Source of the DNA: Pleomorphomonas carboxyditropha
GTDB lineage: Bacteria > Pseudomonadota > Alphaproteobacteria > Rhizobiales > Pleomorphomonadaceae
NCBI RefSeq assembly: GCF_002770725.1
Contig: NZ_NQVN01000010.1
Span: forward strand, 1-64,000
Length of the DNA: 64,000 bases
Reading direction: 5' to 3'
The notes beneath the pieces were generated by a model, which worked only from the letters and a program-made list of their open reading frames with translations, was not told the origin of the DNA and did no database searches. Of the stretch, positions 16,343-26,186 are shown piece after piece (positions within the stretch are counted from its first letter, which is position 1; each line of letters begins with the position of its first letter). A program made the position numbers and the translations under genes.

Positions 16343-18013
16343 TCAGGAGAACGGCGATTGCGGCTCCAGGCTGCGGGCAAGGCCCTTGCCGTTGGCCGGT
16401 CCCGGATCGTCGGGCGGCGGCGGCAGCACCGCCAGCGGATCGATCGTCGGACCGCTTGCCGCCAGCGGCGGCTCGTCCGCGGCCGCCGGCCTCACCGGCG
16501 CGGCGGCGATGACGGGAGCGGCGGGCGCCGCGGCTTTCGGCGGCGTCTCGATCGCCTCCCGCTCGGGTTCGGCGGCCGGCTCCGGCGGCATGGCCTCCGG
16601 CTCGACTATGGATGGCGGCGGAGCCGACGGTTCTTCCGCCTGCGCGATGGTCAGCGCCTCCGGCGGGGCGGGCGGATGCGGCGTCGCCGCGATGACCGCG
16701 AGATCGTCGCCGTCGATCGCCTCGCCGGTCTCGCGCTCGGCGGGCACGCGCCATTCCACGGCGTCGAGCCGGCCGGACAGCGGCGAGAGCGGCTGCCAGG
16801 CGTCGAGCACCAGGCCGTCGGCGGTCCAGGCGGCATCGCGCGGCGCCCGCACGGCGCGGGCGAGCCACTCGCGGACGCGGCCGACGTCGCCGCTCTCGCT
16901 TTCCTCCAGTTCGGCCATCATCAGGCAGACCCGCTCGGTCGGCGCCTGCCGCAGCGCCTTGGCCAGCGCTTCCCGGGCCAGCGTGAATTCGCGGGCGTCG
17001 AGGGCGGCGCGGGCGACGGTGACGGCGCCTTCCGGATGGACGGGCTTCAGGTTCTCCAGCATGCGGGCCCGCTTCAGGCGGTCGCGCGCCGAATCGCCGG
17101 ATCGCAGGTGAAGGTAGGCGGTGGCGAGGTCGGGATGCGGGGCGAGCTTCCAGGTCGTTTCCAGCACCTTGGCGGCCCGGCGCGTGTCGAGCTGACGGGC
17201 CAGCGTGCGGGCGGCGACGGTGGCGGCCGGCACGAAGTCCGGCGCGATCCTGTGCGCTTCGAGCGCGAAGGCGCGGGCCTTGTCCGGCTCGCCATCCTCG
17301 ATTTCGAGGGCGCGCGCCGTGAGCAGGACCGCGCGCAGGCGGTTGGCGTCGCCCTTGCCGACCAGCCGGCCCGCGACATTCTGATCGAGCACGGAAAGCG
17401 CCTCGCCCCAGTTCCGGTCGGCGGAGAGGTAATCCATCATCGCGGCGCCGGCCCAGGGCAGGGCCGGGTTCTCCTTCTGCGCCTCGGCGGCGAACTGGCG
17501 GGCGGCGGCCGCCTCGCCGGCGCGCGTCGCCTCGATATAGAGGCCGCGCAGGCCGAGAAGCCGCGTCTCCGGCGCCTTCAGCATGCGCGTGAAGGCCTGC
17601 CGGGCGGCGTCGCTGCGGCCTTCGAGCTGGGCGGCCTGGGCGGCGAGCAGCAGCCCCAGCGGTTCGCCCTCGAGAAAACGGTTGGCCTCGGCGGCCTCGC
17701 GCTGGGCGAGACGGTAGTCGCCCGAACCGACGGCGATCATGCCGCGCGACAGCGCGCGGTAGCCGCGATCGCGGCGGCGGCCGGCAAAATAGTTGCGCAG
17801 GCCGCGCGGGGCGCGCCAGAGGCCGGAAACGAGCTTCCAGACGACGAGCAGGACAACGGCGAGGACCAGGAGCGCGACGACCACGACACGCAACGGCGGC
17901 GCCGCGGCGCCGCCCGGCCAACTGACCGACACGGCGACCGGCACGCCCCCCAGCCAATCGAAGGCGAGGACGGCGAGGAACAGCGCGGCGACCGACAGGA
18001 GAATGCGGATCAT
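16343..18013 (-). CDS. hemY: Heme biosynthesis-associated protein HemY
   Basis: A 556-residue inner-membrane TPR protein of the proteobacterial HemY family, not the protoporphyrinogen oxidase that shares the name in Gram-positives. Two membrane segments lie at about 4-21 and 40-60. They are followed by GLWRAPRGLRNYFAGRRRDRGYRALSRGMIA style sequence (about 65-96) that marks the family and by TPR-like helices to about residue 400. The last 120 residues are proline/alanine-rich and poorly conserved. Its role in late heme synthesis is inferred from constant linkage to hemC and hemD, which is seen here too. Confidence 0.92.
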   Translation of the reverse strand: MIRILLSVAALFLAVLAFDWLGGVPVAVSVSWPGGAAAPPLRVVVVALLVLAVVLLVVWKLVSGLWRAPRGLRNYFAGRRRDRGYRALSRGMIAVGSGDYRLAQREAAEANRFLEGEPLGLLLAAQAAQLEGRSDAARQAFTRMLKAPETRLLGLRGLYIEATRAGEAAAARQFAAEAQKENPALPWAGAAMMDYLSADRNWGEALSVLDQNVAGRLVGKGDANRLRAVLLTARALEIEDGEPDKARAFALEAHRIAPDFVPAATVAARTLARQLDTRRAAKVLETTWKLAPHPDLATAYLHLRSGDSARDRLKRARMLENLKPVHPEGAVTVARAALDAREFTLAREALAKALRQAPTERVCLMMAELEESESGDVGRVREWLARAVRAPRDAAWTADGLVLDAWQPLSPLSGRLDAVEWRVPAERETGEAIDGDDLAVIAATPHPPAPPEALTIAQAEEPSAPPPSIVEPEAMPPEPAAEPEREAIETPPKAAAPAAPVIAAAPVRPAAADEPPLAASGPTIDPLAVLPPPPDDPGPANGKGLARSLEPQSPFS

Positions 18014-18043
18014 CTCGGAGCCTTTCCGAAGCGGGCGGCGGGA

Positions 18044-20146
18044 TCAGTCAGCGGCGGGCACCGACAGACGGTCGACGATACGAGCGGAGATGGCCTTCAC
18101 GCCGGCGTCGACGCGGACGCGGGCGTCGAGGTCGGCGAGCCAGCTTTCGGCCGGCGGGCGCGCCCAGGCGGGCAGCGTGTCGGCCGCCGCCTTGGCCGCG
18201 GCGGCGTCGCCGCGCTTCAGCGCCTCACGGATCGCTTCGACGGCGCCCGACGCCGGATCGGTGGTCGCCGGACCGGTCTCGCGATAGTTGACCAGCGACT
18301 TGGCGCTGTCGAAGACGCCGCTCATCCAGCCCTTGCCGGCCTCCACCGGCCGCCGGGCCAGCATGGCGTCGACCGGCAGCGTGGCCAGCAATTGGTCGCG
18401 GGTGGGCACGCCCCGGTCGGCGAAGGACCTGAGGTCGTCGAGGCCGGCAAGGTCGGGCGCGGCGGCGGCGACAACGGCAAGGTCGGTGGCGAACGGCAGG
18501 CCGGCGTCGATCTTGCCGGACAGCGAGGTGAGGGCGAGCGACAGGGCGGCGATCTCGCCACCCTTGGGCGCGTTGGCGAGGCGTTCCTCGATGCTCGCGA
18601 GCCGGGTCGCCGCACCGGCGTTTTCCGCCTTCAGCGCCTCCGCCTCCGCCGCCAGCTCGGCGAGCCGGCCTTCGAGCGCGGTGACCGCGGCGGGATCGAC
18701 GGCCGGCCTGGCGGCGGCGGCCTTCTCGGCCGCCTCCAGGCGGCTGGCGAGGTCGTCGATGCGGGCGCCGAGCGGGGCGAGGTCGACGGCGGGCGCCTGG
18801 CGATCCTCAAGGGCGGCGAGGCGGCCAGCGAGCGTCTCGGTTGCGGTCTGCCCGGCCGCCAGGCGGTCGGCGACTTCACCGAGGCGCGCTTCCAGCGTTG
18901 CCGGATCGATGCCGCCGGGCGCCGGACGCTCGTCCGGGCGCGGCAACAGGGCGAGCAGAAGAACGGCGGCGGCGCAGCCGCCGACGAGGCCGGCGCCCAG
19001 AAAGGGCAGGAACGCCCTGATCCGGCCGGGGCGGTCGGTGCGCGGCGGCGCGGCGGCGTCCGCCGCCTTGTCGGCCTCGGCGCGCGCCGGCTCGATCACC
19101 GGCGCGTCCGGCCCCGGCGGATCGCCGAGAGGCGGCTGTTCATCCGGTGGCTCTATCGGCGGAATATCCGGTCCGGGCGGTTCTATGATCGGCTTTTCCG
19201 GTTCCGGCGGTTCGGGCGCCGGCGGCTCGGGAGCGGGAGGCTCGCGAGGCGGTTCCGGGGGTGGCTTGGGCGGCTGGGCGGACTTTGCCACCTCGGTCGC
19301 CTCAAGGTCTATGACCGGGGCTTTCGGGCGATTGCGCCGGCCGGCGGCGTCCTTGCGGTGGTCGTCGGATACCATAGTCTCAAGTCCCTCCGCTTCATGC
19401 TCGCCACCGGCAGTTTCGCGCAGCCGCGCGGCAAGCGCAACGCTGGCTTCAACGAGAGCCGGGCCGGTCGGTTCCGATGCCACGATCAGTTCGGCGACGC
19501 GACCGCCGAGCGGCGCTGCCGCCGCCTCCGACAATGCCGCGACGCCGAGGCTCGAAAGGCGGGGCGCCCCGCCCATTGCCTCCATCAGATCAGCGAAAGC
19601 TTGCGCGGAGCGGCGCGAGGCGACGATCAGTCCGGTAACGCGTCCTGCGGCGAAGGCCGCGGCGACTTCGGGGGCGAGATTTTGCCGCGGTTCGGCGCGG
19701 TAGAGCTCGGCTTCGGCCACCGTGACGCCGAGCCCGGCGAGCCGGCCGGCGATGTCGCCGGCCTTGTCGCGGCCGCCGGCATGGACGAGGCGATGGAAGC
19801 CGGTCCGGGCGACCAGATCGACGAGATCGTCGGCGTTGCCATCGGCCGAGCGGACGTCGGCAAAACCGGCGGCGCGGGCGTCATGGGCGGTGCCGGCGCC
19901 GACGGCGATCACCGGCAGCCGGGTGAGCGGTTCGAGTCCTTCGACGCCCTTCAGGATCGCCACCGTCTGGCGCGAGGTGAGAATGAGCGCCTCGGCGTCG
20001 GGGTCGGCCGCCCGGATGCGGCCGGCCGGATCGTCCGCCGGCTCGATGGTCAGCATCGGCTCGGCAAGCGCCGGAATATTGCGGGCGGCGAGCGCCGCTA
20101 CCATGTCGCTCGCCTGCGGTTCCGGACGGAGGACGAGAAGGACCAT
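18044..20146 (-). CDS. hemD: Uroporphyrinogen-III synthase fused to mitofilin-like membrane protein
   Basis: A continuous 700-codon frame joining two proteins usually encoded separately. Residues 1-245 form HemD, which cyclises hydroxymethylbilane to uroporphyrinogen III (RPEPQA at the start, LILTSRQTV, VIAVGAGTA, LIVASRRSAQAF). From residue 258 follows a COG4223/mitofilin-like protein: basic start, proline-rich stretch (about 290-370), one membrane span (about 387-412), then a long coiled coil and a C-terminal helical domain. An ATG at 19375 (residue 258), with GGAGG eleven bases upstream, could start the second part independently. A TGA lies out of frame just before it. The gene begins three bases after hemC. 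Confidence 0.85.
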   Translation of the reverse strand: MVLLVLRPEPQASDMVAALAARNIPALAEPMLTIEPADDPAGRIRAADPDAEALILTSRQTVAILKGVEGLEPLTRLPVIAVGAGTAHDARAAGFADVRSADGNADDLVDLVARTGFHRLVHAGGRDKAGDIAGRLAGLGVTVAEAELYRAEPRQNLAPEVAAAFAAGRVTGLIVASRRSAQAFADLMEAMGGAPRLSSLGVAALSEAAAAPLGGRVAELIVASEPTGPALVEASVALAARLRETAGGEHEAEGLETMVSDDHRKDAAGRRNRPKAPVIDLEATEVAKSAQPPKPPPEPPREPPAPEPPAPEPPEPEKPIIEPPGPDIPPIEPPDEQPPLGDPPGPDAPVIEPARAEADKAADAAAPPRTDRPGRIRAFLPFLGAGLVGGCAAAVLLLALLPRPDERPAPGGIDPATLEARLGEVADRLAAGQTATETLAGRLAALEDRQAPAVDLAPLGARIDDLASRLEAAEKAAAARPAVDPAAVTALEGRLAELAAEAEALKAENAGAATRLASIEERLANAPKGGEIAALSLALTSLSGKIDAGLPFATDLAVVAAAAPDLAGLDDLRSFADRGVPTRDQLLATLPVDAMLARRPVEAGKGWMSGVFDSAKSLVNYRETGPATTDPASGAVEAIREALKRGDAAAAKAAADTLPAWARPPAESWLADLDARVRVDAGVKAISARIVDRLSVPAAD

Positions 20147-20149
20147 GGC

Positions 20150-21070
20150 TCAGCTCCCGCCGAAGAAGCCGGGGCCGGCCAGCGCGGCGAGGCGGGCGCC
20201 GAGGCGATCGCCGACAGCTTCCGGGTCGGCGCCGCTGTCGCGCCCCTCGTGGGCGCCGCTGCCGTCCGGCGTCAGGATCAGGCCGTGCAGATCGACGCCA
20301 CCCTCGGTCGCCACGGCGTAGCCGGCGATCGGCGTGCGGCAGGAGCCGTCGAGCCGGGCGAGATAGGCCCGCTCGCAGGCGAGCGCGACGGCGGTCGGCG
20401 CGTGGTGGATCGGCGCCAGCAGTTCGGCGACCCTTGGATCGTCCAACCGGCTCTCGATGCCGATCGCGCCCTGGCCGACGGCCGGCGGGAAAGCATCGAT
20501 GTCGAGGATCTCGCTGGCCACGTCGAGCATGCCGAGCCGCTTCAGGCCGGCGACGGCGAGCAGCGTCGCGTCGGCGGCGCCTTCGCCGAGCTTGCGCAGC
20601 CGCGTCTGGACGTTGCCGCGATAGGGCACGACGACGACATCGGGCCGCAGGCGGCGGACGATCGCCGCCCGTCTCAGCGAGGCGGTGCCGACCACGGCGC
20701 CATCCGGAAGCTCGGCGAGCGAGCGGTATTTCAGCGACACGAAGGCGTCGCGCGCGTCCTCGCGCTCCAGGAAATGGCCGAGCGCCAGGCCGTCGGGCAG
20801 CCGCGTCGGCATGTCCTTGGAGGAATGGACGGCGATATCGAGCGCGCCGCTCAGCAGGCCGGCCTCGATTTCCTCGGTGAACAGGCCCTTGCCGCCCACC
20901 TCGGCCAGCGGCCGGTCCTGGATGCGGTCGCCGGCGGTGGTGATCGGAACGATCTCGACTTCCAGCGCCTCGGCCCCCCAGGCGGCGATCAAACGGTCGC
21001 GTACCTCGTGGGCCTGGGCAAGGGCGAGCGGGCTGCCGCGCGTGCCGAGACGGATGGGTTTTGGTTGCAC
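20150..21070 (-). CDS. hemC: Porphobilinogen deaminase (hydroxymethylbilane synthase)
   Basis: A 306-residue cytoplasmic enzyme that joins four porphobilinogens into hydroxymethylbilane, the substrate of the downstream HemD. The opening [18 protein letters not shown], the [21 protein letters not shown] region with the catalytic aspartate loop, and [11 protein letters not shown] holding the cysteine that binds the dipyrromethane cofactor are intact. The GTG at 21070 was preferred because GGAG lies seven bases upstream and the length fits the family. A GTG at 21136 would add 22 residues. It is the first gene of hemC-hemD-hemY and is divergent from tsaD. Confidence 0.93.
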   Translation of the reverse strand: MQPKPIRLGTRGSPLALAQAHEVRDRLIAAWGAEALEVEIVPITTAGDRIQDRPLAEVGGKGLFTEEIEAGLLSGALDIAVHSSKDMPTRLPDGLALGHFLEREDARDAFVSLKYRSLAELPDGAVVGTASLRRAAIVRRLRPDVVVVPYRGNVQTRLRKLGEGAADATLLAVAGLKRLGMLDVASEILDIDAFPPAVGQGAIGIESRLDDPRVAELLAPIHHAPTAVALACERAYLARLDGSCRTPIAGYAVATEGGVDLHGLILTPDGSGAHEGRDSGADPEAVGDRLGARLAALAGPGFFGGS

Positions 21071-21262
21071 CGGTTCGCTCCCCGTGTGATAGAGCCGTGA
21101 AACGAAGGCGTCGGCCGGCCGACGGTCGGAAACCACGGCGAATCGTCCCTAGCGTCTCGCCTTGCCATGGCAACACTTGGACCATGGAGCGCCGCGAGGC
21201 AACGTGTTCTTGGGTCTCGCCTTTCGCAGGCGGACCACCCCGGCGGAGATGGATTGACCAGG

Positions 21263-22360
21263 ATGGACGGCCTCAGGGATATCGTCGTTCTCGGCCTCGA
21301 AAGCTCCTGCGACGAGACCGCCGCCGCCGTGGTGCGGCGACGCGCCGACGGATCGGGGGAAATTCTTTCCAACGTCGTCTTCTCGCAGATCGAGGAGCAC
21401 GCGGCCTTCGGTGGCGTGGTGCCGGAGATCGCCGCCCGCGCCCATGTCGAGGTGATGGACGGCCTCGTCGAGGCGGCGCTCGCCGAGGCGGGGCTTTCGC
21501 TTGCCGATGTCGACGCCGTGGCGGCGACGGCCGGGCCCGGCCTGATCGGCGGCGTGCTGGTCGGCCTCACCACCGCCAAGGCGCTGGCCTATGCGGCGAA
21601 GAAGCCGCTCGTCGCCGTCAACCATCTGGAGGGGCACGCACTCACCGCCCGCCTCACCCATGGCGTCGCCTTCCCCTATCTGCTGCTCCTGGTCTCCGGC
21701 GGCCATAGCCAGATTCTGAGGGTCGACGGCGTCGGCCACTACAAGCGCATCGGCACCACCATCGACGACGCGCTCGGCGAAGCGTTCGACAAGACGGCCA
21801 AGCTGCTGCAGCTCGGCTATCCCGGCGGCCCGGCGGTGGAGAAGATGGCGGCCGAGGGCGATGCCGGCCGCGTCGCGCTGCCACGGCCGCTGATCGGCCG
21901 CGACGAGCCGAACTTCTCCTTCTCCGGCCTCAAGACGGCGGTGCGCCACGCGGCGGAGGCGCTGGCGCCGCTCTCCCGCCAGGACGTCGCCGACATCTGC
22001 GCTTCCTTCCAGGCGGCGGTGTCGGATGTGGTGGCCGATCGCGTCGGCCTCGCCGTGAGCCGCTTTGCCGGCATGCGCGCCGACGGCCGCCCGCCGGTGC
22101 TGGTGGTGGCCGGCGGCGTCGCCGCCAACAAGGCGATCCGCAGCCGGCTCGAGGCGCTGATGACCGACCTCAACGGCCGTCTCGTCGTGCCGCCCGGCAA
22201 CCTCTGCACCGACAACGGCGCCATGATCGCCTGGGCCGGCGCCGAGCGGCTGGCGCTCGGCCACAGCGACGGCTTCGATGTGGCGGCGCGGCCGCGCTGG
22301 CCGCTCGACGACATCGCCGCGCCGCTGGTCGGCCACGGCCGGCTGGGGGCGAAGGTATGA
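21263..22360 (+). CDS. tsaD: tRNA N6-adenosine threonylcarbamoyltransferase TsaD
   Basis: A 365-residue enzyme that transfers the threonylcarbamoyl group to A37 of tRNAs reading ANN codons, acting with TsaB, TsaC and TsaE. It belongs to the ASKHA/Kae1 family: [14 protein letters not shown] at the start, the metal-binding [22 protein letters not shown] and [11 protein letters not shown]. An in-frame TTG at 21254 with GGAG five bases upstream is a possible alternative start. The stop codon overlaps gpsA by four bases. The tsaD-gpsA pair divergent from hemC is a familiar alphaproteobacterial arrangement. Confidence 0.94.
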   Translation: MDGLRDIVVLGLESSCDETAAAVVRRRADGSGEILSNVVFSQIEEHAAFGGVVPEIAARAHVEVMDGLVEAALAEAGLSLADVDAVAATAGPGLIGGVLVGLTTAKALAYAAKKPLVAVNHLEGHALTARLTHGVAFPYLLLLVSGGHSQILRVDGVGHYKRIGTTIDDALGEAFDKTAKLLQLGYPGGPAVEKMAAEGDAGRVALPRPLIGRDEPNFSFSGLKTAVRHAAEALAPLSRQDVADICASFQAAVSDVVADRVGLAVSRFAGMRADGRPPVLVVAGGVAANKAIRSRLEALMTDLNGRLVVPPGNLCTDNGAMIAWAGAERLALGHSDGFDVAARPRWPLDDIAAPLVGHGRLGAKV

Positions 22361-23340
22361 GCGACGCCATCGGCATCTACGGCGCCGGCGCCTGGGGCTC
22401 GGCGCTGGCCCTGACGGCGGCGCGGGCCGGCGCCGAGGTAATCCTTTGCGGCCGGAATGCCGAGGAGGCGGAAAGCCTCAACGCCACGCGGCGCAGTCCG
22501 CATCTTCGGGACGCCGTCTTCCCGCCGGCGGTGACGGCGCACGCCGACCCCGCCGCGCTGGCCGACGTCGACCTGTTGCTGCTCGCCGTGCCGGCGCAGG
22601 CCTGCCGCTCGGCGGCGGCGGCACTTTCCGGCGTTGCCGGACCGGAAACGGTGATGGTTTCCTGCGCCAAGGGCATCGAACAGGCAACCGGCGCGCGGCC
22701 CTCCGCGGCGATCGCGGCGGCGCTGCCCGGCCGGCGGGTGGCCGTGCTGTCGGGACCCGGGTTCGCCGACGACGTGGCGCGCGGCCTGCCGACGGCGGTG
22801 ACCATCGCCGCCGAAGACGCGACGCTGGCCGACGCCATCGCCCGCCGGCTGGCCGGTCCCACCTTCCGGCCCTATGCCGCCACCGATGTCGCCGGCGTCG
22901 AGCTGGGCGGCGCGCTGAAGAACGTGCTGGCGATCGCCGCCGGCATCGTCGCCGGCCGGGCGCTCGGCGCGTCGGCGCAGGCGGCGGTCATCACCCGCGG
23001 CTTCGTCGAGATGCGGCGGCTCGCCGCCGCCTTCGGGGCGGAGGCGGAAACGCTGATGGGCCTGTCCGGCTTCGGCGATTTGATGCTGACCTGCTCCTCC
23101 GTCCAGTCGCGCAACTATTCCTTCGGCCTCGGCATCGGCCGCGGCGAGCCGCCGGCAAGCTTCGGCAAGCTCGCCGAAGGGGCGGCCACCGTCGGTATCG
23201 CCGTCCAGAAGGCGGCCGAATTCTCCGTCGAGGTGCCGATCATGACGGCGGTCGCCGAGGTGCTGGCCGGCCATCTGTCCGTCGACGACGCCGTCGACCG
23301 GCTGATGGCGCGCCCGCTCAAGCGGGAAAATGTCATCTGA
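22357..23340 (+). CDS. gpsA: Glycerol-3-phosphate dehydrogenase [NAD(P)+]
   Basis: A 327-residue cytoplasmic enzyme that reduces dihydroxyacetone phosphate to sn-glycerol 3-phosphate for phospholipid synthesis. The nucleotide-binding [10 protein letters not shown] lies at residues 9-18. [21 protein letters not shown], the catalytic lysine in [13 protein letters not shown], and [14 protein letters not shown] follow in the normal order. It is coupled to tsaD by an ATGA overlap. A small hairpin follows the stop codon. Confidence 0.95.
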   Translation: MSDAIGIYGAGAWGSALALTAARAGAEVILCGRNAEEAESLNATRRSPHLRDAVFPPAVTAHADPAALADVDLLLLAVPAQACRSAAAALSGVAGPETVMVSCAKGIEQATGARPSAAIAAALPGRRVAVLSGPGFADDVARGLPTAVTIAAEDATLADAIARRLAGPTFRPYAATDVAGVELGGALKNVLAIAAGIVAGRALGASAQAAVITRGFVEMRRLAAAFGAEAETLMGLSGFGDLMLTCSSVQSRNYSFGLGIGRGEPPASFGKLAEGAATVGIAVQKAAEFSVEVPIMTAVAEVLAGHLSVDDAVDRLMARPLKRENVI

Positions 23341-23350
23341 AATCGTCCGG

Positions 23351-23369
23351 CCGTTGCATTTTGCAACGG
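23351..23369 (+). terminator. Hairpin after gpsA
   Basis: CCGTTGCA (23351-23358) pairs perfectly with TGCAACGG (23362-23369) around TTT, ten bases after the gpsA stop. There is no T-tract, so termination is only likely, not certain. Confidence 0.45.
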
Positions 23370-23600
23370 GAGCGGGGGGCGTACTGCCGAGGCGATCAAC
23401 ATCTAGATGGGTCGCCGCCTGGTCCGGGCCATATATTGAAGCGGGCAAAATTGCAGGCGGAAACCGAATCGCAACCATGATCGACGAAACTTCCGGGTGT
23501 CGGCATCCAGGTCGCGCGTAGCCGGCCGGTCCGAATGGACACCGGGTCCGTCCTCGTAATGGTCTTGCGTCGAGGGCGGCCCGAGCCTTCATCCCCCTGA

Positions 23601-24812
23601 TTATGCCAGGAGTTCCTTGAGCGGCCTCGTCTCGACGTCGAGCCGGGAGACATGCTTGCCGGCTTCCAGCAGCTTCTTGGCGGTGACGAAGGCGGCGGGG
23701 AAGTTGAGGGCGTCGACGGCGATCATCGCACCCGCCGCGAAATACCAGACGGCGTGGCTGCCGGGGCGCGGGCCGTCGGTCAGCAGCGTGTCGTCGTAAC
23801 CGTGGTGAAGGCCGGCGATCTGCAGCTTGGCGTCATACTGGTCGGACCAGAACCACGGCTGCGGCGCGTAGGCGCCGCCGGCGCCGATCAGCGCGGCGGC
23901 GGCGGCTTCGCCCTGGTCGAAGGCGTTCTGCACCGATTCGAGGCGAATCAGGCGATCGCCGTAGGGAAAGCGGGCGCAGTCGCCGACGGCGAGGATGTCG
24001 GGATCGGAGGTGCGGCCAAAGGCGTCGACCACGATGCCATCGTCGACGGTAAGGCCGGCCGTCTCGGCCAGACCGGCATTCGGCGCCACGCCGATGCCGA
24101 CGACGGCGAGATCGGCGGCGATCGTCCGGCCGTCGCTCAACTCGGCGCCGGCGAGGCGGCCGTCGGCGCCGACAAGGCGAACGATGGCGGCGCTTTCCAG
24201 GATGTCGACGCCGTGGCTCCGGTGGAGATCGCGGACGAGATCGGCGGTTCCGGCGGCGGCGACGCGTTTCAGGATGCGGTCGGCGAGCTCCACGACGCTG
24301 ACCTCGAGGCCGCGCGTCCGCGCCACGGCCGCCGTCTCCAGGCCGATGTAGCCGCCGCCGATCACCACCAGGCGGCGTCCGGGCTGGAAATCGGCCATCA
24401 GCGCGTCGGCGTCGGCCTTGTCGCGCAGCGTGAAAATGCCCTCGAGGTCGCCGCCGATCACCGCCGGCAGGCGGCGCGGCGTGGCGCCGGTGGCGAGAAC
24501 CAGGGTGGCGTAGGCAAGTTGCTCGCCGCCGTCGAGGCCGACGAGCCGCCGCGTCCGGTCGATGGCAAGGGCTTTACGGCCGGTCAGCACGGTCACCGCG
24601 TTGGCCTCGTACCAGGCCGGCGGCTTCAGGAGCAGCCGGTCGAAGGTCGCCTCGCCGACGAGATATTTCTTGGAGAGCGGCGGCCGCTGGTAGGGCAGCA
24701 CCGGCTCGTCGCCGACGATCGTCACCGGCCGGTCGGAACCGAGCGCGCGGAGCTTGCCGGCGAAGGCGGCGGCGGCCTGGCCGGCGCCAATGATGACAAT
24801 GGGATCGCTCAT
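23601..24812 (-). CDS. NAD(P)H:ferredoxin/rubredoxin reductase-like FAD oxidoreductase
   Basis: A 403-residue flavoprotein of the pyridine-nucleotide disulfide reductase superfamily, close to reductases of bacterial P450 and dioxygenase systems. It has the FAD-binding VIIGAGQAAAAFAGKLR at the start, PYQRPPLSKKYL, a second dinucleotide site LVVIGGGYIGLETAA near residue 150, and the FAD-contact segment VGDCARFPYGDRLIRLESVQNA. It lacks the redox CxxC of disulfide reductases. No ferredoxin or oxygenase gene is adjacent, so the electron acceptor is unknown. It is transcribed away from the sugar locus. Confidence 0.88.
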   Translation of the reverse strand: MSDPIVIIGAGQAAAAFAGKLRALGSDRPVTIVGDEPVLPYQRPPLSKKYLVGEATFDRLLLKPPAWYEANAVTVLTGRKALAIDRTRRLVGLDGGEQLAYATLVLATGATPRRLPAVIGGDLEGIFTLRDKADADALMADFQPGRRLVVIGGGYIGLETAAVARTRGLEVSVVELADRILKRVAAAGTADLVRDLHRSHGVDILESAAIVRLVGADGRLAGAELSDGRTIAADLAVVGIGVAPNAGLAETAGLTVDDGIVVDAFGRTSDPDILAVGDCARFPYGDRLIRLESVQNAFDQGEAAAAALIGAGGAYAPQPWFWSDQYDAKLQIAGLHHGYDDTLLTDGPRPGSHAVWYFAAGAMIAVDALNFPAAFVTAKKLLEAGKHVSRLDVETRPLKELLA

Positions 24813-25155
24813 CTTTTTCTCTTGCTTCGACGCAGCCTGCGGGCGGGCTTACGGGCAAGCTATATCGGGATCGGGCGGCGTGCGGAAGCGGTGGCCGCCG
24901 GCGCGGAGCTTCACGCCTTCCGTCTTTGGTCGCATCGGCCGGAAAGCTGGGCGTCCCGGCTATTTTCCAGTCAAATCAGGGCTTGTCACCCGCTTTGAAC
25001 CGTCACAACATGCAAAGCGGGCATGCGGCGGTCTCGCGGCCGCGACCCGAAGACAAGAAAATGGCTGCCTCCCGGCCGCAAGGTGGGACGGCCGGAGGAA
25101 ACGTGGAGCCGCGCGGCCGGGGAGGGCTCGGCAGCGGTCGATTGGGAGTGACCTG
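24813..25155. other. Divergent intergenic region before the sugar locus
   Basis: These 343 bases separate the flavoprotein gene from the aldolase-like gene and should hold both promoters. I see no gene. The one notable structure is a 9-bp perfect inverted repeat at 24989-25021. Confidence 0.55.
24989..25021. promoter_or_regulatory. Inverted repeat upstream of the aldolase-kinase operon
   Basis: CCCGCTTTG (24989-24997) is perfectly repeated in reverse as CAAAGCGGG (25013-25021), 15 bases apart and about 135 bases before the start codon at 25156. It may be an operator or an RNA hairpin. No regulator gene is beside it. Confidence 0.35.
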
Positions 25156-26184
25156 ATGTTCCGTCTTGACGAAAAGCTGGCCCGCATCCGGGCGGGCGCC
25201 TATACGCGCGCCGATTTCATCATCGCCGATGCCAAGGACCCGGATATGGGGCCGTCGATCCCCGGCGCCGGCCCGCTCAGGGCCAAGGACGGAACGCTTG
25301 GCCGTTATCAGACGCGTCCGGAATTCCTGGAGAACGTCCGCGCCATCGTCGAGCAGGACGTCGTCGACATCATGCTGACGTCGGCGTCCAGCTTCGAGCT
25401 GCTCAACGAGCAGGGCGTCTACAAGAATTCGCACGTGAAGCCGGCGATCCGCGCCAACGACACCACCGACATCTGGTTCGTGCGCGGCGGCGTCTACCCG
25501 AAGAAGCCGTCGCGGCCGTTCCGCACCGCGTCGCTGTCGCGGGTGACCACCGGCACCGTCGATCCGGCGCCTGGCGCGCCGCTGGTCGGCACCGACCTCG
25601 GCCTCTATTCGATGACCTTCAACAACGATATCGAGCACGACTATGCCTCGCTGGAGGCGTTCGCCGAGTTCCGCTACGAGGCGTCGCTCAACGGCTTCAA
25701 GTATTTCCTCGAAGTGTTCAATCCCAACGTCGACACCGGCATCGATGCCGATCTGGTGCCGCACTACATCAACGACTGCATCGCCCGCTGCCTCGCCGGC
25801 GTGACCCGGGCCGACCGGCCGGAGTTCCTGAAGATCGCCTACAACGGCCCGAAGGCGATGGAGGAGCTGGCGTCCTACGATCCGACGGTGATCGTCGGCG
25901 TGCTGGGCGGCGGCGCCGGCACGACGCGCGACTGCTACGAGCTGATCTTCCAGTCGGAGAAATACGGCGCCCGCGTCGCGCTGTTCGGCCGCAAGATCAA
26001 CCTCGCCGAGGATCCGCTCAGCATGGTCCGGCACATGCGGGCGGTGGCGAGCAGCGACCTTTCGCCTTCCGAGGCGGTGAAGTCCTATCACGGCGACCTC
26101 GCCAAGGCCGGCATCAAGCCCAGCCGCGAGCTCAACGCCGATCTCGAGGTGACCGAGAAGCCGCTCAAGGCCGGGCTCGCCTGA
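25156..26184 (+). CDS. Class I aldolase-like TIM-barrel protein (DeoC/LacD superfamily)
   Basis: A 342-residue protein resembling class I (Schiff-base) sugar-phosphate aldolases of the DeoC/LacD/LsrF superfamily. The late segment PEFLKIAYNGP would supply the Schiff-base lysine. VIVGVLGGGAGTTRDCYELI followed by ALFGRKINLAEDP resembles the phosphate-binding GG...GR of that superfamily. The exact family is not recognised, so the substrate is open. The ATG has GGGAG seven bases upstream. The PfkB kinase starts two bases after its stop, which suggests that kinase and aldolase act in sequence on one sugar. Confidence 0.6.
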   Translation: MFRLDEKLARIRAGAYTRADFIIADAKDPDMGPSIPGAGPLRAKDGTLGRYQTRPEFLENVRAIVEQDVVDIMLTSASSFELLNEQGVYKNSHVKPAIRANDTTDIWFVRGGVYPKKPSRPFRTASLSRVTTGTVDPAPGAPLVGTDLGLYSMTFNNDIEHDYASLEAFAEFRYEASLNGFKYFLEVFNPNVDTGIDADLVPHYINDCIARCLAGVTRADRPEFLKIAYNGPKAMEELASYDPTVIVGVLGGGAGTTRDCYELIFQSEKYGARVALFGRKINLAEDPLSMVRHMRAVASSDLSPSEAVKSYHGDLAKAGIKPSRELNADLEVTEKPLKAGLA

Positions 26185-26186
26185 TC

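Noticed and set aside
11163-21100. Very long open frames opposite or across real genes, e.g. 11163-14495 minus (1110 codons) and 16322-21100 plus (1592 codons)
   Set aside because: They lie antisense to secDF-rubrerythrin and to hemY-hemD-hemC, have biased arginine/histidine-rich translations and no domain. High GC at third codon positions keeps antisense frames open.
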